DNA of 64,000 nucleotides from Rhabditoides inermis (GCA_963966185.1 CAWZYM010000165.1:186001-250000), one strand, 5' to 3'. Shown: positions 25,371-39,900, counted from the first letter of the stretch. Translations and numbers: made by a program. Notes: generated by a model from the letters alone, not told the origin.

Positions 25371-27550
25371 AGAAGAGCGGTGTAGTAGAAGTGAGTATGT
25401 AGTGTATTTATCCACTCATTGGACCCACTTTCAGACGCACACACTTTGGTCGTAGTTGATGAAAACTATTCCCAACATAGGGTCCCTCAATTGTTTCCAT
25501 TTATTCGATTTTTTTACACTTCGATCGATATAAAATTGAAGAGCGGTGTAGTAGAAGTGAGTATGTAGTGTTTTTATCTACTCATTGGACCCACTTTCAG
25601 ACGCACATACTTTGGTCGTAGTTGATGAGAACTATTCCTGACATCGGGTCCCTCAATTGTTTCCATTTATTCGATTTTTTACACTTCGATCGATATAAAA
25701 ATTGAAGAGCGGTGTAGTAGAAGTGAGTATGTAGTGTATTTATCTACTCATTGGACCCACTTTCAGACGCACACACTTTGGTCGTAGTTGAGGAGAACTT
25801 TTCCTGACATAGGGTCCCTCAATCGTTTCCTTTTATTCGATTTTTTACACTTCGATCGAAATAAAAATTGAAGAGCGTGGAAGAAGAAGTGAGTATGTAG
25901 TGTATTTATCTACTCATTGGACCCACTTTCAGACGCACACACTTTGGTCGTAGTTGATGAGAACTATTCCTAACATAGGGTCCCTCAATTGTTTCCAGTT
26001 ATTCGATTTTTTACACTTCGATCGATTTAAAAATTGAAGAGCGGTGTAGTAGAAGTGAGTATGTAGTGTATTTATCTACTCATTGGACCCACTTTCAGAC
26101 GCACACACTTTGGTCGTAGTTGATGAGAACTATTCCTGACATAGGGTCCCTCATCCGTTTCCATTTATTCGATTTTTTACACTTCGATCGATTTAAAAAT
26201 TGAAGAGCGGTGTAGTAGAAGTGAGTATGTAGTGTATTTATCTACTCATTGGACCCACTTTCAGACGCACACACTTTGGTCGTAGTTGATGAGAACTATT
26301 CCTGACATAGGGTCCCTCAATCGTTTCCTTTTATTCGATTTTTTACACTTCGATCGATATAAAAATTGAAGAGCGTGGAAGAAGAAGTGAGTATGTAGTG
26401 TATTTATCTACTCATTGGACCCACTTTCAGACGCACACACTTTGGTCGTAGTTGATGAGAACTATTCCTAACATAGGGTCCCTCAATTGTTTCCATTTAT
26501 TCGATTTTTTACACTTCGATCGATATAAAAATTGAAGAGCGGTGTAGTAGAAGTGAGTATGTAGTGTATTTATCCACTCATTGGGCCCACTTTCAGACGC
26601 ACATACTTTGGTCGTAGTTGATGAGAACTATTCCTGACATAGGGTCCCTCATCCGTTTCCATTTATTCGATTTTTTACACTTCGATCGATATAAAAATTG
26701 AAGAGCGGTGTAGTAGAAGTGAGTATGTAGTGTATTCATCTACTCATTGGACCCACTTCCAGACGCACACACTTTGGTCGTAGTTGATGAGAACTATTCC
26801 TGACATAGGGTCCCTCAATTGTTTCCATTTATTCGATTTTTTACACTTCGATCGATATAAAAATTGAAGAGCGGTGTAGTAGAAGTGAGTTTGCAGTGAA
26901 ATCATCTACTCATTGGACCCACTTCCAGACGCACACACTTTGGTCGTAGTTGATGAGAACTATTCCTGACATAGGGTCCCTCAATTGTAGTGTATTTATC
27001 TACTCATTGGACCCACTTCCAGACGCACACACTTTGGTCGTAGTTGATGAGAACTATTCCTAACATAGGGTCCCTCAATTGTTTCCATTTATTCGATTTT
27101 TTACACTTCGATCGATATAAAAATTGAAGAGCGGTGTAGTAGAAGTGAGTATGTAGTGTATTTATCTACTCATTGGACCCACTTCCAGACGCACACACTT
27201 TGGTCGTAGTTGATGAGAACTATTCCTGACATAGGGTCCCTCAATTGTTTCCATTTATTCGATTTTTTACACTTCGATCGATATAAAAATTGAAGAGCGG
27301 TGTAGTAGAAGTGAGTTTGCAGTGAAATCATCTACTCATTGGACCCACTTCCAGACGCACACACTTTGGTCGTAGTTGATGAGAACTATTCCTGACATAG
27401 GGTCCCTCAATTGTAGTGTATTTATCTACTCATTGGACCCACTTCCAGACGCACACACTTTGGTCGTAGTTGATGAGAACTATTCCTAACATAGGGTCCC
27501 TCAATTGTTTCCATTTATTCGATTTTTTACACTTCGATCGATATAAAAAT
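25371..27550 (+). repeat. 2180-bp HOR unit, copy 1
   Basis: The unit starts near the end of one monomer and carries, in order: gaaaact with cccaac, tcggg (25644), gaggagaactttt (25791), taac with ccagtta and gatttaaa, atccg with gattta, gtggaagaag, taac ending in ttgggccc (26583), atccg with gtattcatc, a gtttgcag monomer, a 94-bp truncated monomer (26988), taac, another gtttgcag monomer and a second truncated one (27414). It joins HOR-B features (truncated monomers) to HOR-C features (gaggag, ccagtta, gggccc). Confidence 0.93.
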
Positions 27551-29730
27551 TGAAGAGCGGTGTAGTAGAAGTGAGTATGTAGTGTATTTATCCACTCATT
27601 GGACCCACTTTCAGACGCACACACTTTGGTCGTAGTTGATGAAAACTATTCCCAACATAGGGTCCCTCAATTGTTTCCATTTATTCGATTTTTTTACACT
27701 TCGATCGATATAAAATTGAAGAGCGGTGTAGTAGAAGTGAGTATGTAGTGTTTTTATCTACTCATTGGACCCACTTTCAGACGCACATACTTTGGTCGTA
27801 GTTGATGAGAACTATTCCTGACATCGGGTCCCTCAATTGTTTCCATTTATTCGATTTTTTACACTTCGATCGATATAAAAATTGAAGAGCGGTGTAGTAG
27901 AAGTGAGTATGTAGTGTATTTATCTACTCATTGGACCCACTTTCAGACGCACACACTTTGGTCGTAGTTGAGGAGAACTTTTCCTGACATAGGGTCCCTC
28001 AATCGTTTCCTTTTATTCGATTTTTTACACTTCGATCGAAATAAAAATTGAAGAGCGTGGAAGAAGAAGTGAGTATGTAGTGTATTTATCTACTCATTGG
28101 ACCCACTTTCAGACGCACACACTTTGGTCGTAGTTGATGAGAACTATTCCTAACATAGGGTCCCTCAATTGTTTCCAGTTATTCGATTTTTTACACTTCG
28201 ATCGATTTAAAAATTGAAGAGCGGTGTAGTAGAAGTGAGTATGTAGTGTATTTATCTACTCATTGGACCCACTTTCAGACGCACACACTTTGGTCGTAGT
28301 TGATGAGAACTATTCCTGACATAGGGTCCCTCATCCGTTTCCATTTATTCGATTTTTTACACTTCGATCGATTTAAAAATTGAAGAGCGGTGTAGTAGAA
28401 GTGAGTATGTAGTGTATTTATCTACTCATTGGACCCACTTTCAGACGCACACACTTTGGTCGTAGTTGATGAGAACTATTCCTGACATAGGGTCCCTCAA
28501 TCGTTTCCTTTTATTCGATTTTTTACACTTCGATCGATATAAAAATTGAAGAGCGTGGAAGAAGAAGTGAGTATGTAGTGTATTTATCTACTCATTGGAC
28601 CCACTTTCAGACGCACACACTTTGGTCGTAGTTGATGAGAACTATTCCTAACATAGGGTCCCTCAATTGTTTCCATTTATTCGATTTTTTACACTTCGAT
28701 CGATATAAAAATTGAAGAGCGGTGTAGTAGAAGTGAGTATGTAGTGTATTTATCCACTCATTGGGCCCACTTTCAGACGCACATACTTTGGTCGTAGTTG
28801 ATGAGAACTATTCCTGACATAGGGTCCCTCATCCGTTTCCATTTATTCGATTTTTTACACTTCGATCGATATAAAAATTGAAGAGCGGTGTAGTAGAAGT
28901 GAGTATGTAGTGTATTCATCTACTCATTGGACCCACTTCCAGACGCACACACTTTGGTCGTAGTTGATGAGAACTATTCCTGACATAGGGTCCCTCAATT
29001 GTTTCCATTTATTCGATTTTTTACACTTCGATCGATATAAAAATTGAAGAGCGGTGTAGTAGAAGTGAGTTTGCAGTGAAATCATCTACTCATTGGACCC
29101 ACTTCCAGACGCACACACTTTGGTCGTAGTTGATGAGAACTATTCCTGACATAGGGTCCCTCAATTGTAGTGTATTTATCTACTCATTGGACCCACTTCC
29201 AGACGCACACACTTTGGTCGTAGTTGATGAGAACTATTCCTAACATAGGGTCCCTCAATTGTTTCCATTTATTCGATTTTTTACACTTCGATCGATATAA
29301 AAATTGAAGAGCGGTGTAGTAGAAGTGAGTATGTAGTGTATTTATCTACTCATTGGACCCACTTCCAGACGCACACACTTTGGTCGTAGTTGATGAGAAC
29401 TATTCCTGACATAGGGTCCCTCAATTGTTTCCATTTATTCGATTTTTTACACTTCGATCGATATAAAAATTGAAGAGCGGTGTAGTAGAAGTGAGTTTGC
29501 AGTGAAATCATCTACTCATTGGACCCACTTCCAGACGCACACACTTTGGTCGTAGTTGATGAGAACTATTCCTGACATAGGGTCCCTCAATTGTAGTGTA
29601 TTTATCTACTCATTGGACCCACTTCCAGACGCACACACTTTGGTCGTAGTTGATGAGAACTATTCCTAACATAGGGTCCCTCAATTGTTTCCATTTATTC
29701 GATTTTTTACACTTCGATCGATATAAAAAT
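27551..29730 (+). repeat. 2180-bp HOR unit, copy 2
   Basis: All markers of copy 1 return at +2180: cccaacatag at 27651, tcggg at 27824, gattta and gtattcatc monomers, truncated-monomer joins at 29168 and 29594. I saw no difference in the stretches compared. Upstream of 25371 the sequence reads 'aaaatagaag' after a tcac-aatcg monomer, but upstream of 27551 it reads 'aaaattgaag' after a taac-aattg monomer, which fixes the edge. After 29730 the match stops. Such identity implies a recent duplication, or an assembly duplication to be excluded. Confidence 0.93.
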
Positions 29731-31013
29731 TGAAGAGCGGTGTAGTAGAAGTGAGTATGTAGTGTATTTATCTACTCATTGGACCCACTTTCAGACGCAC
29801 ACACTTTGGTCGTAGTTGATGAGAACTATTCCTGACATAGGGTCCCTCAATTGTTTCCATTTATTCGATTTTTTACACTTCGATCGATATAAAAATTGAA
29901 GAGCGGTGTAGTAGAAGTGAGTATGTAGTGTATTTATCTACTCATTGGACCCACTTTCAGACGCACACACTTTGGTCGTAGTTGATGAGAACTATTCCTG
30001 ACATAGGGTCCCTCATCCGTTTCCATTTATTCGATTTTTACACTTCGATCGATATAAAAATTGAAGAGCGGTGTAGTAGAAGTGAGTATGTAGTGTATTT
30101 ATCTACTCATTGGACCCACTTTCAGACGCACACACTTTGGTCGTAGTTGATGAGAACTATTCCTGACATAGGGTCCCTCATCCGTTTCCATTTATTCGAT
30201 TTTTTACACTTCGATCGATATAAAAATTGAAGAGCGGTGTAGTAGAAGTGAGTATGTAGTGTATTTATCTACTCATTGGACCCACTTCCAGACGCACACA
30301 CTTTGGTCGTAGTTGATGAGAACTATTCCTGACATAGGGTCCCTCAATTGTTTCCATTTATTCGATTTTTTACACTTCGATCGATATAAAAATTGAAGAG
30401 CGGTGTAGTAGAAGTGAGTTTGCAGTGAAATCATCTACTCATTGGACCCACTTCCAGACGCACACACTTTGGTCGTAGTTGATGAGAACTATTCCTGACA
30501 TAGGGTCCCTCAATTGTTTCCATTTATTCGATTTTTTACACTTCGATCGATATAAAAATTGAAGAGCGGTGTAGTAGAAGTGAGTATGTAGTGTATTTAT
30601 CTACTCATTGGACCCACTTTCAGACGCACACACTTTGGTCGTAGTTGATGAGAACTATTCCTGACATAGGGTCCCTCATCCGTTTCCATTTATTCGATTT
30701 TTACACTTCGATCGATATAAAAATTGAAGAGCGGTGTAGTAGAAGTGAGTATGTAGTGTATTTATCTACTCATTGGACCCACTTTCAGACGCACACACTT
30801 TGGTCGTAGTTGATGAGAACTATTCCTGACATAGGGTCCCTCATCCGTTTCCATTTATTCGATTTTTTACACTTCGATCGATATAAAAATTGAAGAGCGG
30901 TGTAGTAGAAGTGAGTATGTAGTGTATTTATCTACTCATTGGACCCACTTCCAGACGCACACACTTTGGTCGTAGTTGATGAGAACTATTCCTGACATAG
31001 GGTCCCTCAATTG
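29731..31013 (+). repeat. 663-bp four-monomer tandem duplication
   Basis: The four-monomer order aattg-gtatgtag, atccg with a T5 run, atccg-ttccag, aattg-gtttgcag occurs twice. The T5 monomers begin their tcg at 30031 and 30694, 663 bp apart, one base short of four monomers because of the T5 run. In the second pass the last monomer is the 94-bp truncated form (join at 31014) in place of the gtttgcag monomer. Confidence 0.85.
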
Positions 31014-33900
31014 TAGTGTATTTATCTACTCATTGGACCCACTTCCAGACGCACACACTTTGGTCGTAGTTGATGAGAACTATTCCTAACATAGGGTCCC
31101 TCAATTGTTTCCATTTATTCGATTTTTTACACTTCGATCGATATAAAAATTAAAGAGCGGTGTAGTAGAAGTGAGTATGTAGTGTATTTATCCACTCATT
31201 AGACCCACTTTCAGACGCACATACTTTGGTCGTAGTTGATGAGAACTATTACTGACATAGGGTCCCTCAATTGTAGTGTATTTATCTACTCATTGGACCC
31301 ACTTCCAGACGTACACACTTTGGTCGTAGTTGATGAGAACTATTCCTGACATAGGGTCCCTCAATTGTTTCCATTTATTCGATTTTTTACACTTCGATCG
31401 ATATAAAAATTGAAGAGCGGTGTAGTAGAAGTGAGTTTGCAGTGAAATCATCTACTCATTGGACCCACTTCCAGACGCACACACTTTGGTCGTAGTTGAT
31501 GAGAACTATTCCTGACATAGGGTCCCTCAATTGTTTCCATTTATTCGATTTTTTACACTTCGATCGATATAAAAATTGAAGAGCGGTGTAGTAGAAGTGA
31601 GTTTGCAGTGAAATCATCCACTCATTGGACCCACTTTCAGACGCACATACTTTGGTCGTAGTTGATGAGAACCACACTTTGGTCGTAGTTGATGAGAACT
31701 ATTCCTAACATAGGGTCCCTCAATTGTTTCCATTTATTCGATTTTTTACACTTCGATCGATATAAAAATTGAAGAGCGGTGTAGCAGAAGTGAGTATGTA
31801 GTTTATTTATCCACTCATTGGACCCACTTTCAGACGCACATACTTTGGTCGTAGTTGATGAGAACTATTCCTGACATAGGGTCCCTCATCCGTTTCCAAT
31901 TATTAGATTTTTTACACTTCGATCGATATAAAAATTGAAGAGCGGTGTAGTAGAAGTGAGTATGTAGTGTATTTATCCACTCATTGGACCCACTTTCAGA
32001 CGCACATACTTTGGTCGTAGTTGATGAGAACTATTCCTCACATAGGGTCCCTCAATCGTTTCCATTTATTCGATTTTTTACACTTCGATCGATATAAAAA
32101 TAGAAGAGCGGTGTAGTAGAAGTGAGTATGTAGTGTATTTATCCACTCATTGGACCCACTTTCAGACGCACACACTTTGGTCGTAGTTGATGAAAACTAT
32201 TCCCAACATAGGGTCCCTCAATTGTTTCCATTTATTCGATTTTTTTACACTTCGATCGATATAAAATTGAAGAGCGGTGTAGTGGAAGTGAGTATGTAGT
32301 GTTTTTATCTACTCATTAGACCCACTTTCAGACGCACATACTTTGGTCGTAGTTGATGAGAACTATTCCTGACATCGGGTCCCTCAATTGTTTCCATTTA
32401 TTCGATTTTTTACACTTCGATCGATATAAAAATTGAAGAGCGGTGTAGTAGAAGTGAGTTTGCATTGAAATCATCTACTCATTGGACCCACTTCCAGACG
32501 CACACACTTTGGTCGTAGTTGATGAGAACTATTCCTGACATAGGGTCCCTCATCCGTTTCCATTTATTCGATTTTTTACACTTCGATCGATATAAAAATT
32601 GAAGAGCGGTGTAGTAGAAGTGAGTATGTAGTGTATTTATCTACTCATTGGACCCACTTTCAGACGCACACACTTTGGTCGTAGTTGAGGAGAACTATTC
32701 CTGACATAGGGTCCCTCAATCGTTTCCTTTTATTCGATTTTTTACACTTCGATCGAAAAAAAAATTGAAGAGCGTGGAAGAAGAAGTGAGTATGTAGTGT
32801 ATTTATCTACTCATTGGACCCACTTTCAGACGCACACACTTTGGTCGTAGTTGATGAGAACTATTCCTAACATAGGGTCCCTCAATTGTTTCCAGTTATT
32901 CGATTTTTTACACTTCGATCGATATAAAATTGAAGAGCGGTGTAGTAGAAGTGAGTATGTAGTGTATTTATCTACTCATTGGACCCACTTTCAGACGCAC
33001 ACACTTTGGTCGTAGTTGATGAGAACTATTCCTGACATAGGGTCCCTCATCCGTTTCCATTTATTCGATTTTTTACACTTCGATCGATATAAAAATTGAA
33101 GAGCGGTGTAGTAGAAGTGAGTATGTAGTGTATTTATCTACTCATTGGACCCACTTTCAGACGCACACACTTTGGTCGTAGTTGATGAGAACTATTCCTG
33201 ACATAGGGTCCCTCAATCGTTTCCTTTTATTCGATTTTTTACACTTCGATCGATATAAAAATTGAAGAGCGTGGAAGAAGAAGTGAGTATGTAGTGTATT
33301 TATCTACTCATTGGACCCACTTTCAGACGCACACACTTTGGTCGTAGTTGATGAGAACTATTCCTAACATAGGGTCCCTCAATTGTTTCCATTTATTCGA
33401 TTTTTTACACTTCGATCGATATAAAAATTGAAGAGCGGTGTAGTAGAAGTGAGTATGTAGTGTATTTATCCACTCATTGGGCCCACTTTCAGACGCACAT
33501 ACTTTGGTCGTAGTTGATGAGAACTATTCCTGACATAGGGTCCCTCATCCGTTTCCATTTATTCGATTTTTTACACTTCGATCGATATAAAAATTGAAGA
33601 GCGGTGTAGTAGAAGTGAGTATGTAGTGTATTTATCTACTCATTGGACCCACTTCCAGACGCACACACTTTGGTCGTAGTTGATGAGAACTATTCCTGAC
33701 ATAGGGTCCCTCAATTGTTTCCATTTATTCGATTTTTTACACTTCGATCGATATAAAAATTGAAGAGCGGTGTAGTAGAAGTGAGTTTGCAGTGAAATCA
33801 TCTACTCATTGGACCCACTTCCAGACGCACACACTTTGGTCGTAGTTGATGAGAACTATTCCTGACATAGGGTCCCTCAATTGTTTCCATTTATTCGATT
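31014..33900 (+). repeat. Second copy of the 24.4-27.0 kb block
   Basis: Markers at 24377, 24941, 25644, 25791 and 26583 return at 31274, 31672, 32375, 32688 and 33479. The offset is 6897, 6731, 6731, 6897 and 6896, so one monomer was lost and one gained inside the block. Private changes here are 'ttactgac' near 31250, gtttgcag in place of gtatgtag near 31602, 'ttattagat' near 31903, gtagtggaag near 32281, ttgcattg near 32460, and a run of A before aattg near 32757. This block leads smoothly into HOR-C. Confidence 0.85.
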
Positions 33901-36900
33901 TTTTACACTTCGATCGATATAAAAATTGAAGAGCGGTGTAGTAGAAGTGAGTATGTAGTGTATTTATCTACTCATTGGACCCACTTTCAGACGCACACAC
34001 TTTGGTCGTAGTTGATGAGAACTATTCCTGACATAGGGTCCCTCATCCGTTTCCATTTATTCGATTTTTACACTTCGATCGATATAAAAATTGAAGAGCG
34101 GTGTAGTAGAAGTGAGTATGTAGTGTATTTATCTACTCATTGGACCCACTTTCAGACGCACACACTTTGGTCGTAGTTGATGAGAACTATTCCTGACATA
34201 GGGTCCCTCAATCGTTTCCTTTTATTCGATTTTTTACACTTCGATCGATATAAAAATTGAAGAGCGTGGAAAAAGAAGTGAGTATGTAGTGTATTTATCT
34301 ACTCATTGGACCCACTTTCAGACGCACACACTTTGGTCGTAGTTGATGAGAACTATTCCTCACATAGGGTCCCTCAATCGTTTCCATTTATTCGATTTTT
34401 TACACTTCGATCGATATAAAAATTGAAGAGCGGTGTAGTAGAAGTGAGTATGTAGTGTATTTATCCACTCATTGGACCCACTTTCAGACGCACATACTTT
34501 GGTCGTAGTTCATGAGAACTATTCCTGACATATGGTCCCTCAATCGTTTCCTTTTATTCGATTTTTTACACTTCGATCGATATAAAAATTGGAGAGCGTG
34601 GAAGAAGAAGTGAGTATGTAGTGTATTTATCTACTCATTGGACCCACTTTCAGACGCACACACTTTGGTCGTAGTTGATGAGAACTATTCCTAACATAGG
34701 GTCCCTCAATTGTTTCCATTTATTCGATTTTTTACACTTCGATCGATATAAAAATTGAAGAGCGGTGTAGTAGAAGTGAGTATGTAGTGTATTTATCCAC
34801 TCATTGGACCCACTTTCAGACGCACATACTTTGGTCGTAGTTGATGAGAACTATTCCTGACATAGGGTCCCTCATCCGTTTCCATTTATTCGATTTTTTA
34901 CACTTCGATAGATATAAAAATTGAAGAGCGGTGTAGTAGAAGTGAGTATCTAGTGTATTTATCTACTCATTGGACCCACTTTCAGACGCACACACTTTGG
35001 TCGTAGTTGAGGAGAACTATTCCTGACATAGGGTCCCTCAATTGTTTCCATTTATTCGATTTTTTACACTTCGATCGATATAAAAATTGAAGAGCGGTGT
35101 AGTAGAAGTGAGTTTGCAGTGAAATCATCTACTCATTGGACCCACTTCCAGACGCACACACTTTGGTCGTAGTTGATGAGAACTATTCCTGACATAGGGT
35201 CCCTCAATTGTTTCCATTTATTCGATTTTTTACACTTCGATCGATATAAAAATTGAAGAGCGGTGTAGTAGAAGTGAGTATGTAGTGTATTTATCTACTC
35301 ATTGGACCCACTTTCAGACGCACACACTTTGGTCGTAGTTGATGAGAACTATTCCTGACATAGGGTCCCTCATCCGTTTCCATTTATTCGATTTTTACAC
35401 TTCGATCGATATAAAAATTGAAGAGCGGTGTAGTAGAAGTGAGTATTTAGTGTATTTATTTACTCATTGGACCCACTTTCAGACGCACACACTTTGGTCG
35501 TAGTTGATGAGAACTATTCCTGACATAGGGTCCCTCAATCGTTTCCTTTTATTCGATTTTTTACACTTCGATCGATATAAAAATTGAAGAGCGTGGAAAA
35601 AGAAGTGAGTATGTAGTGTATTTATCTACTCATTGGACCCACTTTCAGACGCACACACTTTGGTCGTAGTTGATGAGAACTATTCCTCACATAGGGTCCC
35701 TAAATCGTTTCCATTTATTCGATTTTTTACACTTCGATCGATATAAAAATTGAAGAGCGGTGTAGTAGAAGTGAGTATGTAGTGTATTTATCCACTCATT
35801 GGACCCACTTTCAGACGCACATACTTTGGTCGTAGTTCATGAGAACTATTCCTGACATAGGGTCCCTCAATCGTTTCCTTTTATTCGATTTTTTACACTT
35901 CGATCGATATAAAAATTGGAGAGCGTGGAAGAAGAAGTGAGTATGTAGTGTATTTATCTACTCATTGGACCCACTTTCAGACGCACACACTTTGGTCGTA
36001 GTTGATGAGAACTATTCCTAACATAGGGTCCCTCAATTGTTTCCATTTATTCGATTTTTTACACTTCGATCGATATAAAAATTGAAGAGCGGTGTAGTAG
36101 AAGTGAGTATGTAGTGTATTTATCCACTCATTGGACCCACTTTCAGACGCACATACTTTGGTCGTAGTTGATGAGAACTATTCCTGACATAGGGTCCCTC
36201 ATCCGTTTCCATTTATTCGATTTTTTACACTTCGATAGATATAAAAATTGAAGAGCGGTGTAGTAGAAGTGAGTATCTAGTGTATTTATCTACTCATTGG
36301 ACCCACTTTCAGACGCACACACTTTGGTCGTAGTTGAGGAGAACTATTCCTGACATAGGGTCCCTCAATCGTTTCCTTTTATTCGATTTTTTACACTTCG
36401 ATCGAAATAAAAATTGAAGAGCGTGGAAGAAGAAGTGAGTATGTAGTGTATTTATCTACTCATTGGACCCACTTTCAGACGCACACACTTTGGTCGTAGT
36501 TGATGAGAACTATTCCTAACATAGGGTCCCTCAATTGTTTCCAGTTATTCGATTTTTTACACTTCGATCGATATAAAAATTGAAGAGCGGTGTAGTAGAA
36601 GTGAGTATGTAGTGTATTTATCTACTCATTGGACCCACTTTCAGACGCACACACTTTGGTCGTAGTTGATGAGAACTATTCCTGACATAGGGTCCCTCAT
36701 CCGTTTCCATTTATTCGATTTTTTACACTTCGATCGATATAAAAATTGAAGAGCGGTGTAGTAGAAGTGAGTATGTAGTGTATTTATCTACTCATTGGAC
36801 CCACTTTCAGACGCACACACTTTGGTCGTAGTTGATGAGAACTATTCCTGACATAGGGTCCCTCAATCGTTTCCTTTTATTCGATTTTTTACACTTCGAT

Positions 36901-39900
36901 CGATATAAAAATTGAAGAGCGTGGAAGAAGAAGTGAGTATGTAGTGTATTTATCTACTCATTGGACCCACTTTCAGACGCACACACTTTGGTCGTAGTTG
37001 ATGAGAACTATTCCTGACATAGGGTCCCTCATCCGTTTCCATTTATTCGATTTTTTACACTTCGATAGATATAAAAATTGAAGAGCGGTGTAGTAGAAGT
37101 GAGTATCTAGTGTATTTATCTACTCATTGGACCCACTTTCAGACGCACACACTTTGGTCGTAGTTGAGGAGAACTATTCCTGACATAGGGTCCCTCAATT
37201 GTTTCCATTTATTCGATTTTTTACACTTCGATCGATATAAAAATTGAAGAGCGGTGTAGTAGAAGTGAGTTTGCAGTGAAATCATCTACTCATTGGACCC
37301 ACTTCCAGACGCACACACTTTGGTCGTAGTTGATGAGAACTATTCCTGACATAGGGTCCCTCAATTGTTTCCATTTATTCGATTTTTTACACTTCGATCG
37401 ATATAAAAATTGAAGAGCGGTGTAGTAGAAGTGAGTATGTAGTGTATTTATCTACTCATTGGACCCACTTTCAGACGCACACACTTTGGTCGTAGTTGAT
37501 GAGAACTATTCCTGACATAGGGTCCCTCATCCGTTTCCATTTATTCGATTTTTACACTTCGATCGATATAAAAATTGAAGAGCGGTGTAGTAGAAGTGAG
37601 TATGTAGTGTATTTATTTACTCATTGGACCCACTTTCAGACGCACACACTTTGGTCGTAGTTGATGAGAACTATTCCTGACATAGGGTCCCTCAATCGTT
37701 TCCTTTTATTCGATTTTTTACACTTCGATCGATATAAAAATTGAAGAGCGTGGAAAAAGAAGTGAGTATGTAGTGTATTTATCTACTCATTGGACCCACT
37801 TTCAGACGCACACACTTTGGTCGTAGTTGATGAGAACTATTCCTCACATAGGGTCCCTAAATCGTTTCCATTTATTCGATTTTTTACACTTCGATCGATA
37901 TAAAAATTGAAGAGCGGTGTAGTAGAAGTGAGTATGTAGTGTATTTATCCACTCATTGGACCCACTTTCAGACGCACATACTTTGGTCGTAGTTCATGAG
38001 AACTATTCCTGACATAGGGTCCCTCAATCGTTTCCTTTTATTCGATTTTTTACACTTCGATCGATATAAAAATTGGAGAGCGTGGAAGAAGAAGTGAGTA
38101 TGTAGTGTATTTATCTACTCATTGGACCCACTTTCAGACGCACACACTTTGGTCGTAGTTGATGAGAACTATTCCTAACATAGGGTCCCTCAATTGTTTC
38201 CATTTATTCGATTTTTTACACTTCGATCGATATAAAAATTGAAGAGCGGTGTAGTAGAAGTGAGTATGTAGTGTATTTATCCACTCATTGGACCCACTTT
38301 CAGACGCACATACTTTGGTCGTAGTTGATGAGAACTATTCCTGACATAGGGTCCCTCATCCGTTTCCATTTATTCGATTTTTTACACTTCGATAGATATA
38401 AAAATTGAAGAGCGGTGTAGTAGAAGTGAGTATCTAGTGTATTTATCTACTCATTGGACCCACTTTCAGACGCACACACTTTGGTCGTAGTTGAGGAGAA
38501 CTATTCCTGACATAGGGTCCCTCAATCGTTTCCTTTTATTCGATTTTTTACACTTCGATCGAAATAAAAATTGAAGAGCGTGGAAGAAGAAGTGAGTATG
38601 TAGTGTATTTATCTACTCATTGGACCCACTTTCAGACGCACACACTTTGGTCGTAGTTGATGAGAACTATTCCTAACATAGGGTCCCTCAATTGTTTCCA
38701 GTTATTCGATTTTTTACACTTCGATCGATATAAAAATTGAAGAGCGGTGTAGTAGAAGTGAGTATGTAGTGTATTTATCTACTCATTGGACCCACTTTCA
38801 GACGCACACACTTTGGTCGTAGTTGATGAGAACTATTCCTGACATAGGGTCCCTCATCCGTTTCCATTTATTCGATTTTTTACACTTCGATCGATATAAA
38901 AATTGAAGAGCGGTGTAGTAGAAGTGAGTATGTAGTGTATTTATCTACTCATTGGACCCACTTTCAGACGCACACACTTTGGTCGTAGTTGATGAGAACT
39001 ATTCCTGACATAGGGTCCCTCAATCGTTTCCTTTTATTCGATTTTTTACACTTCGATCGATATAAAAATTGAAGAGCGTGGAAGAAGAAGTGAGTATGTA
39101 GTGTATTTATCTACTCATTGGACCCACTTTCAGACGCACACACTTTGGTCGTAGTTGATGAGAACTATTCCTAACATAGGGTCCCTCAATTGTTTCCATT
39201 TATTCGATTTTTTACACTTCGATCGATATAAAAATTGAAGAGCGGTGTAGTAGAAGTGAGTATGTAGTGTATTTATCCACTCATTGGGCCCACTTTCAGA
39301 CGCACATACTTTGGTCGTAGTTGATGAGAACTATTCCTGACATAGGGTCCCTCATCCGTTTCCATTTATTCGATTTTTTACACTTCGATCGATATAAAAA
39401 TTGAAGAGCGGTGTAGTAGAAGTGAGTATGTAGTGTATTTATCTACTCATTGGACCCACTTCCAGACGCACACACTTTGGTCGTAGTTGATGAGAACTAT
39501 TCCTGACATAGGGTCCCTCAATTGTTTCCATTTATTCGATTTTTTACACTTCGATCGATATAAAAATTGAAGAGCGGTGTAGTAGAAGTGAGTTTGCAGT
39601 GAAATCATCTACTCATTGGACCCACTTCCAGACGCACACACTTTGGTCGTAGTTGATGAGAACTATTCCTGACATAGGGTCCCTCAATTGTTTCCATTTA
39701 TTCGATTTTTTACACTTCGATCGATATAAAAATTGAAGAGCGGTGTAGTAGAAGTGAGTATGTAGTGTATTTATCTACTCATTGGACCCACTTTCAGATG
39801 CACACACTTTGGTCGTAGTTGATGAGAACTATTCCTGACATAGGGTCCCTCAATCGTTTCCTTTTATTCGATTTTTTACACTTCGATCGATATAAAAATT

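Noticed and set aside
18766..31677. 73-codon minus-strand open frames ending at 18987, 20696, 22571, 24946 and 31677.
   Set aside because: They are the same artefact, lengthened by the 27-bp monomer remnant, whose join supplies an upstream GTG in frame. Their number equals the number of remnants.
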